Notes: generated by a model not told the origin, from the sequence alone. DNA of 64,000 nt from Sunxiuqinia elliptica (GCF_900113005.1 NZ_FONW01000011.1:91962-155961), one strand, 5' to 3'; shown: positions 52,969 to 62,808, counted from the stretch's first letter. Numbers and translations are program-made.

Positions 52969-53529
52969 ATGTCTGTAACCCGTGAACGAATAATGGAACT
53001 GGCCGAAGAACTTATCCTCACCAAGGGATATAATGCTTTCAGTTACCAGGACATCTCTTCTGAACTGGGCATTAAAAATGCTGCCATCCATTATTATTTC
53101 CCATCAAAAGCCAACTTGGGAACCAGTATTGTCAAAAACAATTTTCTTCGCTTTGAAGAAATGATTGAAAATATGGACATTCGCAAGTTTGATGAAGTTA
53201 AACAATTGGAATCTTTTCTCAGGGTTTATGTTAAAAGTGCCCGAGAACAAAAAATATGTGTTATCGGATCGCTTGGCCCCGATTTTAATACACTCCCTGA
53301 AGCCTCTCAGAAAGAACTTCAAAAAATGACTAACCGGATTATTGACTGGCTCACCAAACTATTGGAAACTGGACGATACAATGGTGTTTTTGCTTTCAAA
53401 GGAGATGCGCACAACCGTGCGCTACTAGTTCTTTCAACGATGATCGCCAGCCTGCAAATGGCTCGTGTCTTGGATAAACAAGCGTTTAAAGATATTCATC
53501 AATCGCTTATCGACGATTTAATAGCCTAA
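52969..53529 (+). CDS. TetR/AcrR-family transcriptional repressor
   Basis: 186 aa. N-terminal TetR helix-turn-helix at about 5-52 (RERIMELAEELILTKGYNAFSYQDISSELGIKNAAIHYYFPSKANLG), then an all-helical ligand domain. Binds DNA as a dimer. The palindrome overlapping its own promoter and the second copy before the ketosynthase gene indicate autorepression and control of that gene. The ligand is unknown; given the target an acyl compound is plausible, but this is inference. Confidence 0.93.
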   Translation: MSVTRERIMELAEELILTKGYNAFSYQDISSELGIKNAAIHYYFPSKANLGTSIVKNNFLRFEEMIENMDIRKFDEVKQLESFLRVYVKSAREQKICVIGSLGPDFNTLPEASQKELQKMTNRIIDWLTKLLETGRYNGVFAFKGDAHNRALLVLSTMIASLQMARVLDKQAFKDIHQSLIDDLIA

Positions 53530-53546
53530 CATTTTTTTATCGCAAA

Positions 53547-53575
53547 AACTTACCTATTAGTAAGTACATATATTG
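53547..53575 (+). promoter_or_regulatory. Second TetR operator and -7 box before fabF
   Basis: AACTTACCTATTAGTAAGTA (53547-53566) matches the autoregulatory palindrome at 17 of 20 positions. The -7-like TATATTG (53569-53575) follows immediately, in the same arrangement as at the first site. Confidence 0.75.
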
Positions 53576-53674
53576 TTTCAATACTGAAAAAGTAGTCTTT
53601 TAAATCTGCACCTTGCAGGTTTAAGTTGCTTGCTATTTCAGCCATTACATTAAAATAACAAATAGTTTAATCAT

Positions 53675-54919
53675 ATGAAAAGAGTTGTTATTACAGGATT
53701 GGGAGCGATAACGCCCCTTGGAAACTCAGTGGATACTTTTTGGAAGCATCTGACTGAAGGAAAAAGTGGTGCTAAGCTCATCACCAAATTTGATCCTCAA
53801 AACTTCAAAACCAAGTTTGCCTGCGAGGTTGAGGATTTTGATATTGAAGCGTACCTTCCTAAAAAAGAAGCTCGCAAAATGGATGATTATACTCAGCTTG
53901 CCGTAGGAGCAGCCGATGCTTGCATGCAGGATTGCAGTTTCGATGAAAACTGGGACACCAGCAAAGTAGGCGTAATTTGGGCTTCAGGAATTGGAGGCAT
54001 CCATACCTTTGAAGAAGAATTGATCAACTTTGCGAAAAACCCTGAACAGCCAAGATTTAATCCCTTCTTTATTACCAAAATGATTCCGAATATGGCAGCT
54101 GGACAACTATCCATTCGCTATGGATTGAGAGGAGTTAGTTATGCCACCGTTTCGGCCTGTACCTCCTCCAACAACGCCATTGCCGATGCATTTAACTTTA
54201 TTCGGTTAGGCAAAGCCAAAGCCATTCTAACCGGAGGATCAGAAGCTCCCATTACCCGCACAGCTGTTGGTGGCTTCAATGCTTCCAAGGCACTGTCAAC
54301 CAATAATGAAAATTATTTAACAGCCTCTCGCCCGTTTGATCAATCGCGTGATGGTTTTGTGATGGGTGAAGGAGCCGGTGCATTAATGCTGGAAGAACTA
54401 GAACACGCCAAGGCTCGTGGTGCCAAAATTTATGCCGAATTAACAGGCTGCGGTTGTGCCTCCGACGCTTATCACATTACTGCATCTCACCCGGAAGGAG
54501 TCGGTGCCGAGCAAGCCATGCGCGAAGCATTAGCCGAAGCCGAAATAAAACCGGAGCATGTAGATTACATCAACGCCCATGCAACCTCAACTCCAGTTGG
54601 TGATTTAAGCGAATGCAAAGCCATCAGTAAGCTTTTCTCGCAATCACTTGACCGCGTCCATGTCAGTGCCACCAAATCAATGACCGGGCACCTGCTTGGT
54701 GCTGCCGGTGCTATCGAGGCAATTGCCTGCATCAAGGCCATTGAAAACAGTCTCATTCCTCCAACAATCAACCTGGAAAATCTCGATCCGGAGATTGATC
54801 CTAATTTGCAATTAACACTCAATAAAGCGGTATCTAAAGAGGTTCAAGTTGCCCTCAACAATACGTTTGGCTTTGGAGGACACATTGCTGTTTCAGTATT
54901 TAAGAAATACGAAGAGTAA
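53675..54919 (+). CDS. fabF: 3-oxoacyl-[ACP] synthase II (FabF-type)
   Basis: 414 aa, cytoplasmic, typical FabF length. Catalytic triad: C162 in VSACTSSNN, H302 in NAHATSTPVGD, H339 in SMTGHLLGAAGA; plus the C-terminal NNTFGFGGHIAVSVF. It condenses malonyl-ACP with acyl-ACP in chain elongation. It is not next to acpP or other fab genes, unlike a housekeeping copy, and its promoter carries the TetR operator, so it may be a conditional enzyme for membrane lipid adjustment or a specialised acyl chain. Whether a second fabF exists cannot be told. Confidence 0.93.
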   Translation: MKRVVITGLGAITPLGNSVDTFWKHLTEGKSGAKLITKFDPQNFKTKFACEVEDFDIEAYLPKKEARKMDDYTQLAVGAADACMQDCSFDENWDTSKVGVIWASGIGGIHTFEEELINFAKNPEQPRFNPFFITKMIPNMAAGQLSIRYGLRGVSYATVSACTSSNNAIADAFNFIRLGKAKAILTGGSEAPITRTAVGGFNASKALSTNNENYLTASRPFDQSRDGFVMGEGAGALMLEELEHAKARGAKIYAELTGCGCASDAYHITASHPEGVGAEQAMREALAEAEIKPEHVDYINAHATSTPVGDLSECKAISKLFSQSLDRVHVSATKSMTGHLLGAAGAIEAIACIKAIENSLIPPTINLENLDPEIDPNLQLTLNKAVSKEVQVALNNTFGFGGHIAVSVFKKYEE

Positions 54920-54921
54920 GC

Positions 54922-54957
54922 AAAAAAAGGCAGGAGATGAACACTCCTGCCTTTTTC
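54922..54957. terminator. Terminator after fabF (possibly bidirectional)
   Basis: AAAAAAGGCAGGAG, 7-nt loop, CTCCTGCCTTTTT. The A run on the left also gives a T run for the convergent esterase gene. Confidence 0.9.
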
Positions 54958-54974
54958 CTATCAAGTTGAAAAGC

Positions 54975-55799
54975 TTAATTTAAGCCCATTTCATTCAATA
55001 TTCGTAAAGTCAATTCAAACGCAGGAATTGCCATGCCACCATGATCAAAACCATCCAATTCGTACAAGTATGTACTTTGGTGTCCCGCTACCTTCATCAT
55101 TCGATACATGTAGGCATTTTCTTCATAACGCCCCAGAATCTCCACCTCGCGATCACCGGTAATTAAAAAAAGCGGAGGCGCATCATCACGAACATGATAC
55201 AAAGGAGCAAAACGATCAATAATTGGCTGAGTCCCGGGAATACCTTGCTCACTGCGGATTGTAAAATGCGTGATGGTATGTCCGCTAAATGGGACCAAAG
55301 CTGCAATCTGATCCGCATCAATATCGTAATCATTCAAGTAACTCTTGTCCATCCCAATCATTGCTGCCAAGTAACCACCGGCGGAATGTCCGGAAACGAC
55401 AATCTCATCCTTTGAGCCTCCATATTCTTCGATATGCTTAAACACCCAGGCAACTGCCGCTGCAGCATCCTCAATATATTCGGGGCTTTTTACTTTTGGA
55501 CTTAACCGATAATTTACGGCAACCACGGCCAAACCTTTTTCCATCCATTGTTCCGGAATAAACTTCTCGCCACCTGTAATTCCACCACCATGAAACCATA
55601 CGATAGTCGTGTACCCCGACTTGTTTTCAGGATAATACAAATCCAAATGACAACGTTCTTTCATGTAATCAGTCAGGTTCTCCCCTTCCCGATAAACAAT
55701 TTCATTTACCGTTTTATAGGTCACTGTTTCTTGTCCGCTAACCATTGTGGCTACTAGTACAAGCAAACAGCCGGTCAATAATAATTTAAGCTGTTTCAT
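54975..55799 (-). CDS. Secreted alpha/beta-hydrolase (carboxylesterase, HSL/BD-FAE-like)
   Basis: 274 aa with a signal peptide ending MVSG (about 22). Fold motifs: oxyanion-hole HGGG at about 69-72 (VWFHGGGITGG), nucleophile elbow GHSAGG near 138-143, acid in FLITGDREVE and His in ELDGFDHGGM. The HGGG type marks the hormone-sensitive-lipase/BD-FAE group of esterases, which hydrolyse short acyl or acetyl esters, sometimes on sugars. Substrate unknown. Separate from the ABC gene by 68 bp. Confidence 0.85.
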   Translation of the reverse strand: MKQLKLLLTGCLLVLVATMVSGQETVTYKTVNEIVYREGENLTDYMKERCHLDLYYPENKSGYTTIVWFHGGGITGGEKFIPEQWMEKGLAVVAVNYRLSPKVKSPEYIEDAAAAVAWVFKHIEEYGGSKDEIVVSGHSAGGYLAAMIGMDKSYLNDYDIDADQIAALVPFSGHTITHFTIRSEQGIPGTQPIIDRFAPLYHVRDDAPPLFLITGDREVEILGRYEENAYMYRMMKVAGHQSTYLYELDGFDHGGMAIPAFELTLRILNEMGLN

Positions 55800-55867
55800 T
55801 CACCTAATATTTAAACCCCGAATTCAATCTTGCTTACTTTCGGGGAAGTATGATTTCGACAGAATGA

Positions 55868-57691
55868 TTAAAAGACTTGCATTTGATGCAGTTTGTAATA
55901 GCGTCCTTTCTTATCAATCAATTCCTGATGCGTTCCATGCTCCACAATTTTTCCTTTATGCAGCACGCAAATAACATCTGCATTCTTAATGGTTGATAAG
56001 CGATGGGCAATCACCAAGGAAGTCCGGTTTTTCATCAGGTTCTCCAGCGCTTCCTGAACCAATTTCTCCGATTCGGTATCCAAGGCCGAGGTAGCCTCAT
56101 CCAAAATTAAGATTGGTGGATTTTTCAAAATTGCCCGTGCAATGGAAATCCGCTGCTTCTGTCCTCCGGAAAGCTTGTCTCCACGATCGCCAATATTGGT
56201 TCGATAACCATGCTCTGTATTCATGATGAACTCGTGTGCATTGGCAATTTTGGCCGCATGAATCACATCCTCTTCCGTTGCATTTTCAACACCAAAAGCG
56301 ATGTTATTGTAGAAGGTATCATTAAATAGAATTGGTTCCTGATTCACATTGCCCATCAAATTACGTAAATCATGCAAACGAATATCCCGAATATCCGTAC
56401 CATCAATCTTGATTCGTCCTTCTGACACATCCCAGAAGCGGGGTAACAAGTCAACCAAAGTTGTTTTGCCCGAGCCCGATTTTCCGACAAAAGCAATAGT
56501 TTGCCCTTTCTTAATAGTCAGATTCACCTGATCCAATACATTCTCGCTAACATAGCGAAAGCTGACATTTTCATAGGTCACCGACTCTTCAAAACTTTCT
56601 ATAGAACGAGCATTGGCCCCATCTTTAATGGTGTTTTCCTGGCTTAGAATACGATCAATCCTGTTCATCGATGCCAAACCTTTTTCAACGCTGTACAGCG
56701 CGGTAGAAAAGGCTTTCGCTGGATTGATAATGTTGTAAAAGAAAACCAGGTAGCCAATAAATGCTTGTGCTGATAGCGAACTTTCATTTTTAAGCACCAA
56801 GGCTCCACCGTACCAAAGTACAATGATAATCACCGTAGTTCCCAAAAGCTCGCTCATGGGATGAGCCAAGAAACGACGCCACATCAGCTTGTTCATAATG
56901 TGCAGGTAGGACTCATTTTCGCGATCAAAACGCTGGTAAGCTTTCTCCTCAGCATTAAACGCTTTAATCACACGCAAACCAGAAATATCTTCTTCGGTAA
57001 TCGACAAAATATCCCCCATCTTATTCTGCCCTCTCATACTCGTCTTTTTCAAGCTTTTACCAATTCGGCCAATTACAAAACCAGCAACTGGCAGCAAAAC
57101 AAAAACGAAAAGGGTCAACGACCAACTCATATACAACATGGCAGCTAACGAGATGATAATGATCACCGGGTTTTTGAACAACATCTCCAAGGAGTTCATC
57201 ACCGAATTCTCCACCTCCTGAACATCTCCAGTCATCCGGGCAATGATATCTCCTTTTCGTTCGTCAGAAAAGAAGCCCAAAGGGAGTTGAAGGATCTTCT
57301 GGTACATTTGGCCGCGAATATCACGCACCACCCCATTCCGTAGGTAAACCATGACGAAGCTGGCAAAATAAGTGAAGCCAACTTTCAGCATAACCATAAC
57401 AATAATGAAGCCCCCAATATAAATCAATGCCCGTTCATTACCCGAATTAATCACCACTTGACTGATGTAATAATTGAATAGTTCAAGGATATGATCCAGG
57501 TTCAAAGAGCTGATTTCAGGCTTTTGAGTAACCAATTCCTGGGTATTGAAAAGAATTCCCAAGGCAGGAATCAACATGGCAAATGAAAATGCACCAAACA
57601 AAGCTCCCAGAAAGTTGAAAACCATATTCAGAATTACTTTCCCTTTGTATGGTGGGACAAATCGTTTGAGCAGTCCAAAAAGGTCTTTCAT
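55868..57691 (-). CDS. ABC exporter, MsbA-like (fused TM and ATPase domains)
   Basis: 607 aa. Six membrane helices in residues 1-330 (ABC_membrane, e.g. VRDIRGQMYQKILQLPLGFFSDERKGDIIARMTGDVQEVE) and an ATPase at about 365-600: Walker A GKSGSGKTT, signature LSGGQKQRISIARAIL, Walker B ILILDEATSALD, H-loop VIAHRLST. Type IV half-exporter that works as a homodimer; lipid A-core flipping (MsbA) or drug/lipid export are the likely roles. 31 bp after purB on the same strand, so likely co-transcribed. Confidence 0.88.
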   Translation of the reverse strand: MKDLFGLLKRFVPPYKGKVILNMVFNFLGALFGAFSFAMLIPALGILFNTQELVTQKPEISSLNLDHILELFNYYISQVVINSGNERALIYIGGFIIVMVMLKVGFTYFASFVMVYLRNGVVRDIRGQMYQKILQLPLGFFSDERKGDIIARMTGDVQEVENSVMNSLEMLFKNPVIIIISLAAMLYMSWSLTLFVFVLLPVAGFVIGRIGKSLKKTSMRGQNKMGDILSITEEDISGLRVIKAFNAEEKAYQRFDRENESYLHIMNKLMWRRFLAHPMSELLGTTVIIIVLWYGGALVLKNESSLSAQAFIGYLVFFYNIINPAKAFSTALYSVEKGLASMNRIDRILSQENTIKDGANARSIESFEESVTYENVSFRYVSENVLDQVNLTIKKGQTIAFVGKSGSGKTTLVDLLPRFWDVSEGRIKIDGTDIRDIRLHDLRNLMGNVNQEPILFNDTFYNNIAFGVENATEEDVIHAAKIANAHEFIMNTEHGYRTNIGDRGDKLSGGQKQRISIARAILKNPPILILDEATSALDTESEKLVQEALENLMKNRTSLVIAHRLSTIKNADVICVLHKGKIVEHGTHQELIDKKGRYYKLHQMQVF

Positions 57692-57722
57692 AAAGAGTGG
57701 CTATTTATCAGATAAACCGGAA

Positions 57723-59072
57723 TTAGCTATAAATTCCGGTATAATTTTGTGGCGAAATTGCTTTCAATTCTTCTTTTAATGAATCACTGATTTCTAACGT
57801 ATCAATAAACTCGTGTATTACCTCGCGGCTCATCTTTTTATTGGTCCGTGTCAGGTTACGCAAGGCCTCGTATGGATTTGGATAGGCTTCGCGACGCAGA
57901 ATGGTTTGAATTGCTTCGGCAACCACCGCCCAGTTCTTCTCCAAATCAGCATCAATTGCGTCCATATTGATCAACAACTTGCTTAAACCTTTCAATGTTG
58001 AATGAACGGCAATCAACGTATGTCCCATGGGTACACCAATATTCCGGATCACAGTGGAATCGGTCAGGTCACGTTGCAAACGAGACACAGGCAATTTAGC
58101 TGCCAGGTGCTCAAAAACGGCATTCGCCAATCCGATGTTTCCTTCCGAATTTTCAAAGTCAATTGGATTTACTTTGTGTGGCATAGCTGATGAACCCACC
58201 TCGCCTGCTTTAATTTTTTGCTTGAAGTAATCCATGGAAATATAAGTCCACATATCGCGGTTCAGATCCAGGATAACATTGTTGATCCGTTTCAAAGCAT
58301 CGAAAATTGCAGCATGATTATCGTAATGTGTAATTTGAGTAGTGTACTGCGCACGCTCCAATCCCAGGTAGTCTTTCAAAAATTTGTTACCAAAAGCAGC
58401 CCAGTCAATGGCAGGATAAGCCAGGTGGTGCGCATTGAAGTTTCCGGTTGCACCTCCAAACTTCGCATCGCAAGCCAGTTGTTTCAACTGCTCCAGCTGA
58501 ATTTGAATCCGTTCAATAAACACCCGGATTTCTTTACCTAAGTTCGTTGGACTTGCTGGTTGTCCGTGTGTTTTAGCCAACATCGGAACAGCTTTCCAGT
58601 CGGTAGCCAGAGCATCCAACTTAGCCAACAATTCGTCCATGGCTGGGTAATATTCTTTTTCAATTGCATCCTGCACCGATTTTGGCACAGCAGTATTGTT
58701 AATATCCTGTGACGTCAGTCCAAAATGAATAAACTCTTTAAATGCCTGAAGTCCCAGTTTGTCGAATTCTTCTTTGATGAAATATTCTACGGCCTTGACA
58801 TCATGATTGGTCACTTTCTCGATGTCTTTAATTCGTTGTGCATCTTCAACGCTAAAGTCTTCATAAAGCTTGCGCAATGCAGGGAATTGCCCGGCATCAA
58901 AAGCCTTGAGTTGTTCCAGTGGCAACTCACAAAGAGCGATAAAATACTCGATTTCAACGAAAACCCGGTATCGGATTAAAGCAAACTCTGAGAAATACTC
59001 AGCCAGTTTTTCAACTTTGTTACGGTACCGGCCATCAACCGGTGAAATAGCAGTCAATAAATTCAAGTCCAT
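57723..59072 (-). CDS. purB: Adenylosuccinate lyase
   Basis: 449 aa from the ATG at 59072; the GTG at 59093 that extends the frame sits within a -7 promoter box. Begins MDLNLLTAISPVDGRY, the standard PurB start. Fumarase/aspartase-superfamily signature GSSAMPHKVNP (about 280-290), catalytic His in the THGQPASPT loop and HYDNHAAIFDAL. It splits SAICAR and adenylosuccinate, releasing fumarate in purine synthesis. Followed 31 bp later by the MsbA-like gene. Confidence 0.95.
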   Translation of the reverse strand: MDLNLLTAISPVDGRYRNKVEKLAEYFSEFALIRYRVFVEIEYFIALCELPLEQLKAFDAGQFPALRKLYEDFSVEDAQRIKDIEKVTNHDVKAVEYFIKEEFDKLGLQAFKEFIHFGLTSQDINNTAVPKSVQDAIEKEYYPAMDELLAKLDALATDWKAVPMLAKTHGQPASPTNLGKEIRVFIERIQIQLEQLKQLACDAKFGGATGNFNAHHLAYPAIDWAAFGNKFLKDYLGLERAQYTTQITHYDNHAAIFDALKRINNVILDLNRDMWTYISMDYFKQKIKAGEVGSSAMPHKVNPIDFENSEGNIGLANAVFEHLAAKLPVSRLQRDLTDSTVIRNIGVPMGHTLIAVHSTLKGLSKLLINMDAIDADLEKNWAVVAEAIQTILRREAYPNPYEALRNLTRTNKKMSREVIHEFIDTLEISDSLKEELKAISPQNYTGIYS

Positions 59073-59091
59073 ATCTTTAGTTTTTCGAGCC

Positions 59092-59099
59092 ACAAAGTT
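59092..59099 (-). promoter_or_regulatory. -7 element of the purB promoter
   Basis: On the minus strand TAACTTTG (59099..59092), 19 nt before the ATG at 59072; no clear -33. Confidence 0.55.
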
Positions 59100-59361
59100 A
59101 GCAATTATTTTGAGTGACTTTCGGATGAATCTACTGAGTTATCCATTCAAAACGTTTTGCTAACACAGCCCAAAACGCATACTCAAAAGTAGCTCTAACG
59201 AAGCGTATTCGATTCGTCGGACCGCTTAGAATCCTCTTGCAATGCTTATTGATTAAGGAGCCAAGACAAGTACTTTTCTCACGTTTCCTAATTTGAAATA
59301 AATTCCATTCTTTTGTGCCAAAAGAACTTCGGTCTACAAATTCACACGATAAGATACGACT

Positions 59362-61668
59362 ATGATTACTACAAAACCCTTCTTTATTCTTGCAATTATG
59401 CTTCTTCTGTATAGTTGCCAAGAAGAGATCAAAACTCAACCGGTTCAAGTTATTCCTGAGCCGCTATCGATACAAACCGAGGATCAGCCAGCTTTTGTTT
59501 TCAAGGAGAAAACAACTATCGTTATCAACGATTCGACCATGCTGCCTGCCGTAAGCCTGTTACAGGAAATTCTCCATAAAGAATTAGCAGTTGTTTGGGA
59601 CAAAAACAGCCAACCAAAATCGGCCGTTGTTTTTGAGTACGATGCCGGACTCGACTCTTTAAGCCAGGAAGGTTACCAGCTTCAAATCACTAAAAATGAA
59701 ATTGGGATCCGCTCAGCCGGTCCTCAGGGATTATTTTATGCTGTGCAAACCTTACGCCAACTACTCCCGGAAGAACTGGAGGCAGAGACACTTCAGCAAT
59801 TGGCCGTGCCTGCTGCCAACATCATCGACAGTCCTCGCTTTGGCTGGCGTGGTGTCCACCTCGATGTTTCAAGGCATTTTATGCCCTTGGATTTTGTGAA
59901 AGAATACATCGATTACCTGGCCATGCATAAATTAAATGTATTTCACTGGCATTTGGTTGACGGCATTGGCTGGCGGATTGAAATAAAATCGCATCCGGAA
60001 CTAACCGATATCGGCGCCTGGCGGGTTGTAAAAGAGGGTAAAAAACCCTGGCAAGATTTTGAGGTTTGGAAGACCGGAGATTCAAGGCCCAAATACGGCG
60101 GCTACTACACGCAACAAGAAATTAAAGAGCTTGTTGCCTATGCTAAAGAAAGACAAATTACTGTGTTGCCCGAAATCGAATTGCCCGGCCACTCGGAAGT
60201 GGTTATGCAATGCTACCCCGATTTACTTTGCAAGGACAAACACGGCAAAAGCCTTAAAAACATCGGTGTTTACTGTGCCAGCAATCAGGATAGTTACCAA
60301 CTACTGGAAGATGTTTTGGATGAAGTGCTTGAATTGTTTCCTTCAGAATACATCCATATTGGAGGCGATGAAGTTGGCAAAAGCAACTGGAAAGCCTGTG
60401 CCCAATGTCAGGCCACGATGAAGAAAAATGGCTATACGCCTCACGAACTTCAAAGCCATTTTGTCAACCACTTTGATGAATACCTCAAATCGAAAGGCCG
60501 GAAATTGATTGGCTGGCACGAAATTTTGGAAGGGGAATTATCGCCATCGGCTACCATTATGTACTGGGGAGGAGAAGCAGGAGTTACTGCCAGCTTAGAA
60601 AAAGGACACCCCATGGTACTGACAACCGGCTCAATCTTATATTTTGATCATTACCAAAGCTTAAGCCAAAACGAGCCCAAAGCATTTGGAGGTTATGCAC
60701 CGCTAAAGAAAGTGTATAACTACGAACCGGTCCCTGCGGAAGCCAATGCCGAAACCCGAGCACGGATACTGGGTGTGCAGGCAAACCTCTGGACCGAATA
60801 CATGCCGGATGAAAATCAGGTGGAATATATGCTGTTCCCACGTATCGCGGCCTTGTCGGAAATTGCCTGGCAAGCTCCAAACAAGAAAGACTGGACACAG
60901 TTTCGGAACAAAATGGATCGGATGGTAGAACGCTACAATGCCATGGGTGTAAACTATGCACCCAGTGCCTACCGTCCTGAGATTAAGTTTCAGCTGGATC
61001 AAGAGTCTAAAAAGCTAAACGTTGAACTGGAGACTGAGCTCCATGCTGATATTTATTACACCCTTGATGGCTCTGAGCCAGATCAGCAAACGGCGACGCA
61101 CTACACGCAAGCCTTTACGCTTGACCAATCGACGCCGGTAAAAGCGATTGCCGTAAAGGATGGCAACAAAATGGTCAGCACAGAAACCAAGGACGCTATT
61201 TTGCACAAAGCATGTGGTGCCGATGTCACGCTGGATTCTGAGCCTTATGGCAACTACAAAGCACAGGGTGGTTACACCTTGGTGGATGCCGACTTTGGCG
61301 GCGATAAATGGGGCAATGGCAAATGGCTGGGTATTTTAGGCCGCGACTTTTCGGCCACCATCAACCTGAAAGAAACCGCTAGCATCTCGAAAGTTGCCAT
61401 GAGCTGTATTGAAGAAACCGGAGCCGGAATCTATTTCCCCGCAGGAATGGAAGTAGCCGTATCGACCGATGGAAAAAACTTCAAAACGCTAAAAACCTGG
61501 AAAAATAAACGAGAAGCAAGCATTCCGAAAACGCCCGATATTAAAACAGAAACCTTTACACTGGACTTTGAACCAACCGAATGCCAGTACATTCGGGTGA
61601 AAGCCCCTTACCAAAGGGTCAAAAATCAGGGCGTATTTATTTTTATTGATGAAGTAATCGTGGAATAA
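59362..61668 (+). CDS. GH20 beta-N-acetylhexosaminidase, lipoprotein
   Basis: 768 aa. Lipobox LLLYSCQE (Cys about 19). GH20b N-terminal domain (about 30-150), GH20 barrel (about 155-500: RFGWRGVHLDVSRHFMPLDFVKEYIDYLAMHKLNVFHWHLVDGIGWRIEI), catalytic pair D336-E337 in HIGGDEVGKSNW, a chitobiase-C-like module (about 535-605, YYTLDGSEPDQQT) and an F5/8-type C-terminal domain (about 625-768, CQYIRVKAPY). It releases terminal GlcNAc/GalNAc by substrate-assisted catalysis, from chitin oligomers, glycoproteins or peptidoglycan pieces, at the envelope. Not near the PUL. Confidence 0.93.
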   Translation: MITTKPFFILAIMLLLYSCQEEIKTQPVQVIPEPLSIQTEDQPAFVFKEKTTIVINDSTMLPAVSLLQEILHKELAVVWDKNSQPKSAVVFEYDAGLDSLSQEGYQLQITKNEIGIRSAGPQGLFYAVQTLRQLLPEELEAETLQQLAVPAANIIDSPRFGWRGVHLDVSRHFMPLDFVKEYIDYLAMHKLNVFHWHLVDGIGWRIEIKSHPELTDIGAWRVVKEGKKPWQDFEVWKTGDSRPKYGGYYTQQEIKELVAYAKERQITVLPEIELPGHSEVVMQCYPDLLCKDKHGKSLKNIGVYCASNQDSYQLLEDVLDEVLELFPSEYIHIGGDEVGKSNWKACAQCQATMKKNGYTPHELQSHFVNHFDEYLKSKGRKLIGWHEILEGELSPSATIMYWGGEAGVTASLEKGHPMVLTTGSILYFDHYQSLSQNEPKAFGGYAPLKKVYNYEPVPAEANAETRARILGVQANLWTEYMPDENQVEYMLFPRIAALSEIAWQAPNKKDWTQFRNKMDRMVERYNAMGVNYAPSAYRPEIKFQLDQESKKLNVELETELHADIYYTLDGSEPDQQTATHYTQAFTLDQSTPVKAIAVKDGNKMVSTETKDAILHKACGADVTLDSEPYGNYKAQGGYTLVDADFGGDKWGNGKWLGILGRDFSATINLKETASISKVAMSCIEETGAGIYFPAGMEVAVSTDGKNFKTLKTWKNKREASIPKTPDIKTETFTLDFEPTECQYIRVKAPYQRVKNQGVFIFIDEVIVE

Positions 61669-61712
61669 GCTCCACCCCACCCTTTAAGCCTGATTGGCAT
61701 AAGGGGCAACAA

Positions 61713-61775
61713 CAATGAGGTGAGTCATGCGTAATCAAACCAAGTTTGAGTTCTATCGCACGACTCACCTCATTG
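61713..61775. repeat. Nested 19-bp inverted repeat after the GH20 gene
   Basis: CAATGAGGTGAGTCATGCG (61713-61731) is the reverse complement of 61757-61775 with one mismatch. The 25-nt interior holds a second hairpin, TCAAAC-caa-GTTTGA (61735-61749). No T run follows in either direction, so it is not a standard terminator; it lies between convergent genes. Confidence 0.85.
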
Positions 61776-61860
61776 CTATATTACATGGCTTCTTTTTTAG
61801 GCTTAGCTAAAAATGGAAGCTTTCCTCAAGGCTATAAAGTAAAGGATCAGCCCGCCTATC

Positions 61861-62679
61861 CTATTGCGCAAGTTCAGCTTGCAAGGGAACAAAACCTTGT
61901 GTTAAGGTATCGGGGGTAGCCAGCCAAAGCCTGAAGCCGAAAGGCCTTTGGTCAAAATTTTTGCTGGTTGTTTCACCACTAACCAATTGCATATTGTCGT
62001 ACTGGTTAATGGTTAACTGGTGCGTGTGCCCCGACAGGTAAGCCCGAACGTTGTTTTGCTGAAACAAGGCTAGCAACTCCTGTCTTTTTTCCAATGAAAA
62101 ATTGAAATAAGCTTCCTCTTCTTCGGGCGTTTTGGTGTATAACGGATAATGCCCGACAACTACCACCGGTTGCTTTTTAAGGCCTTGGTTTTTCAAGGTT
62201 TCTTTAAACCAACGGTCGTGCTTTTCAGATTCATTTTCCACCTTTGCTTTCCACAACTGCGAATTGGTGACAATAAATGAATAGCCTTTATGCTCAAATT
62301 CGAAATAATCTTTTCCGATCGTTTCCCGGTAATAACTCAGGCTTGTACTGTCGGGCGTGTTTGTAATGTCATGGTTTCCGGGAGTAAGATAGCAGGGCAT
62401 TGTAAAACCACCCATAATGTCTTTAAAGTCGGAAAAGGAACTGTCGTTAGGCGTGTTAACAAGGTCGCCGCATATCACGACAAAATCAGGATTGAGCTCA
62501 TTGATTTGCTTCACCGCCTGTTTGAATTTTTTCACATCCTGTTCATACCCATCAGCGTCAAACCCCAGCTGGGTGTCGCATAGCTGAACAAACGAAAAGG
62601 GCGGCTGCTTTTTTTCAGTGCAAGAAACAACAAAGACCAACAAGGCGAATAGTAGATAGTTCTGGAATCGGTAAATCAT
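61861..62679 (-). CDS. Calcineurin-like metallophosphoesterase, lipoprotein
   Basis: 272 aa. Lipobox VFVVSCTEK (Cys about 20). Motifs: QLCDTQLGFD (again D-x-Q), VICGDLVNTPND, LTPGNHDITN, VVGHYPLY and YLSGHTHQL, i.e. the whole five-block metallophosphoesterase set. Predicted envelope phosphohydrolase resembling CpdA/purple-acid-phosphatase types; substrate unknown. Shares the D-x-Q first block with the PUL enzyme at 33988, so they may be related paralogues. Convergent with the GH20 gene. Confidence 0.87.
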   Translation of the reverse strand: MIYRFQNYLLFALLVFVVSCTEKKQPPFSFVQLCDTQLGFDADGYEQDVKKFKQAVKQINELNPDFVVICGDLVNTPNDSSFSDFKDIMGGFTMPCYLTPGNHDITNTPDSTSLSYYRETIGKDYFEFEHKGYSFIVTNSQLWKAKVENESEKHDRWFKETLKNQGLKKQPVVVVGHYPLYTKTPEEEEAYFNFSLEKRQELLALFQQNNVRAYLSGHTHQLTINQYDNMQLVSGETTSKNFDQRPFGFRLWLATPDTLTQGFVPLQAELAQ

Positions 62680-62808
62680 GGTGTTTTTTTTAGGTTTAAT
62701 ATACGAGTGACAAAGATCGCCTATTTTATCGCTTCAACCAGTATTTTCAAATAAAAAATTATGTCCGGTTAAATTCAAGAGCATTCATTCACTCGCTCTT
62801 TTAATCCT

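Noticed and set aside
59131..59448. 105-codon minus frame between purB and GH20
   Set aside because: Overlaps the signal peptide region of the GH20 gene and has no protein-like features.
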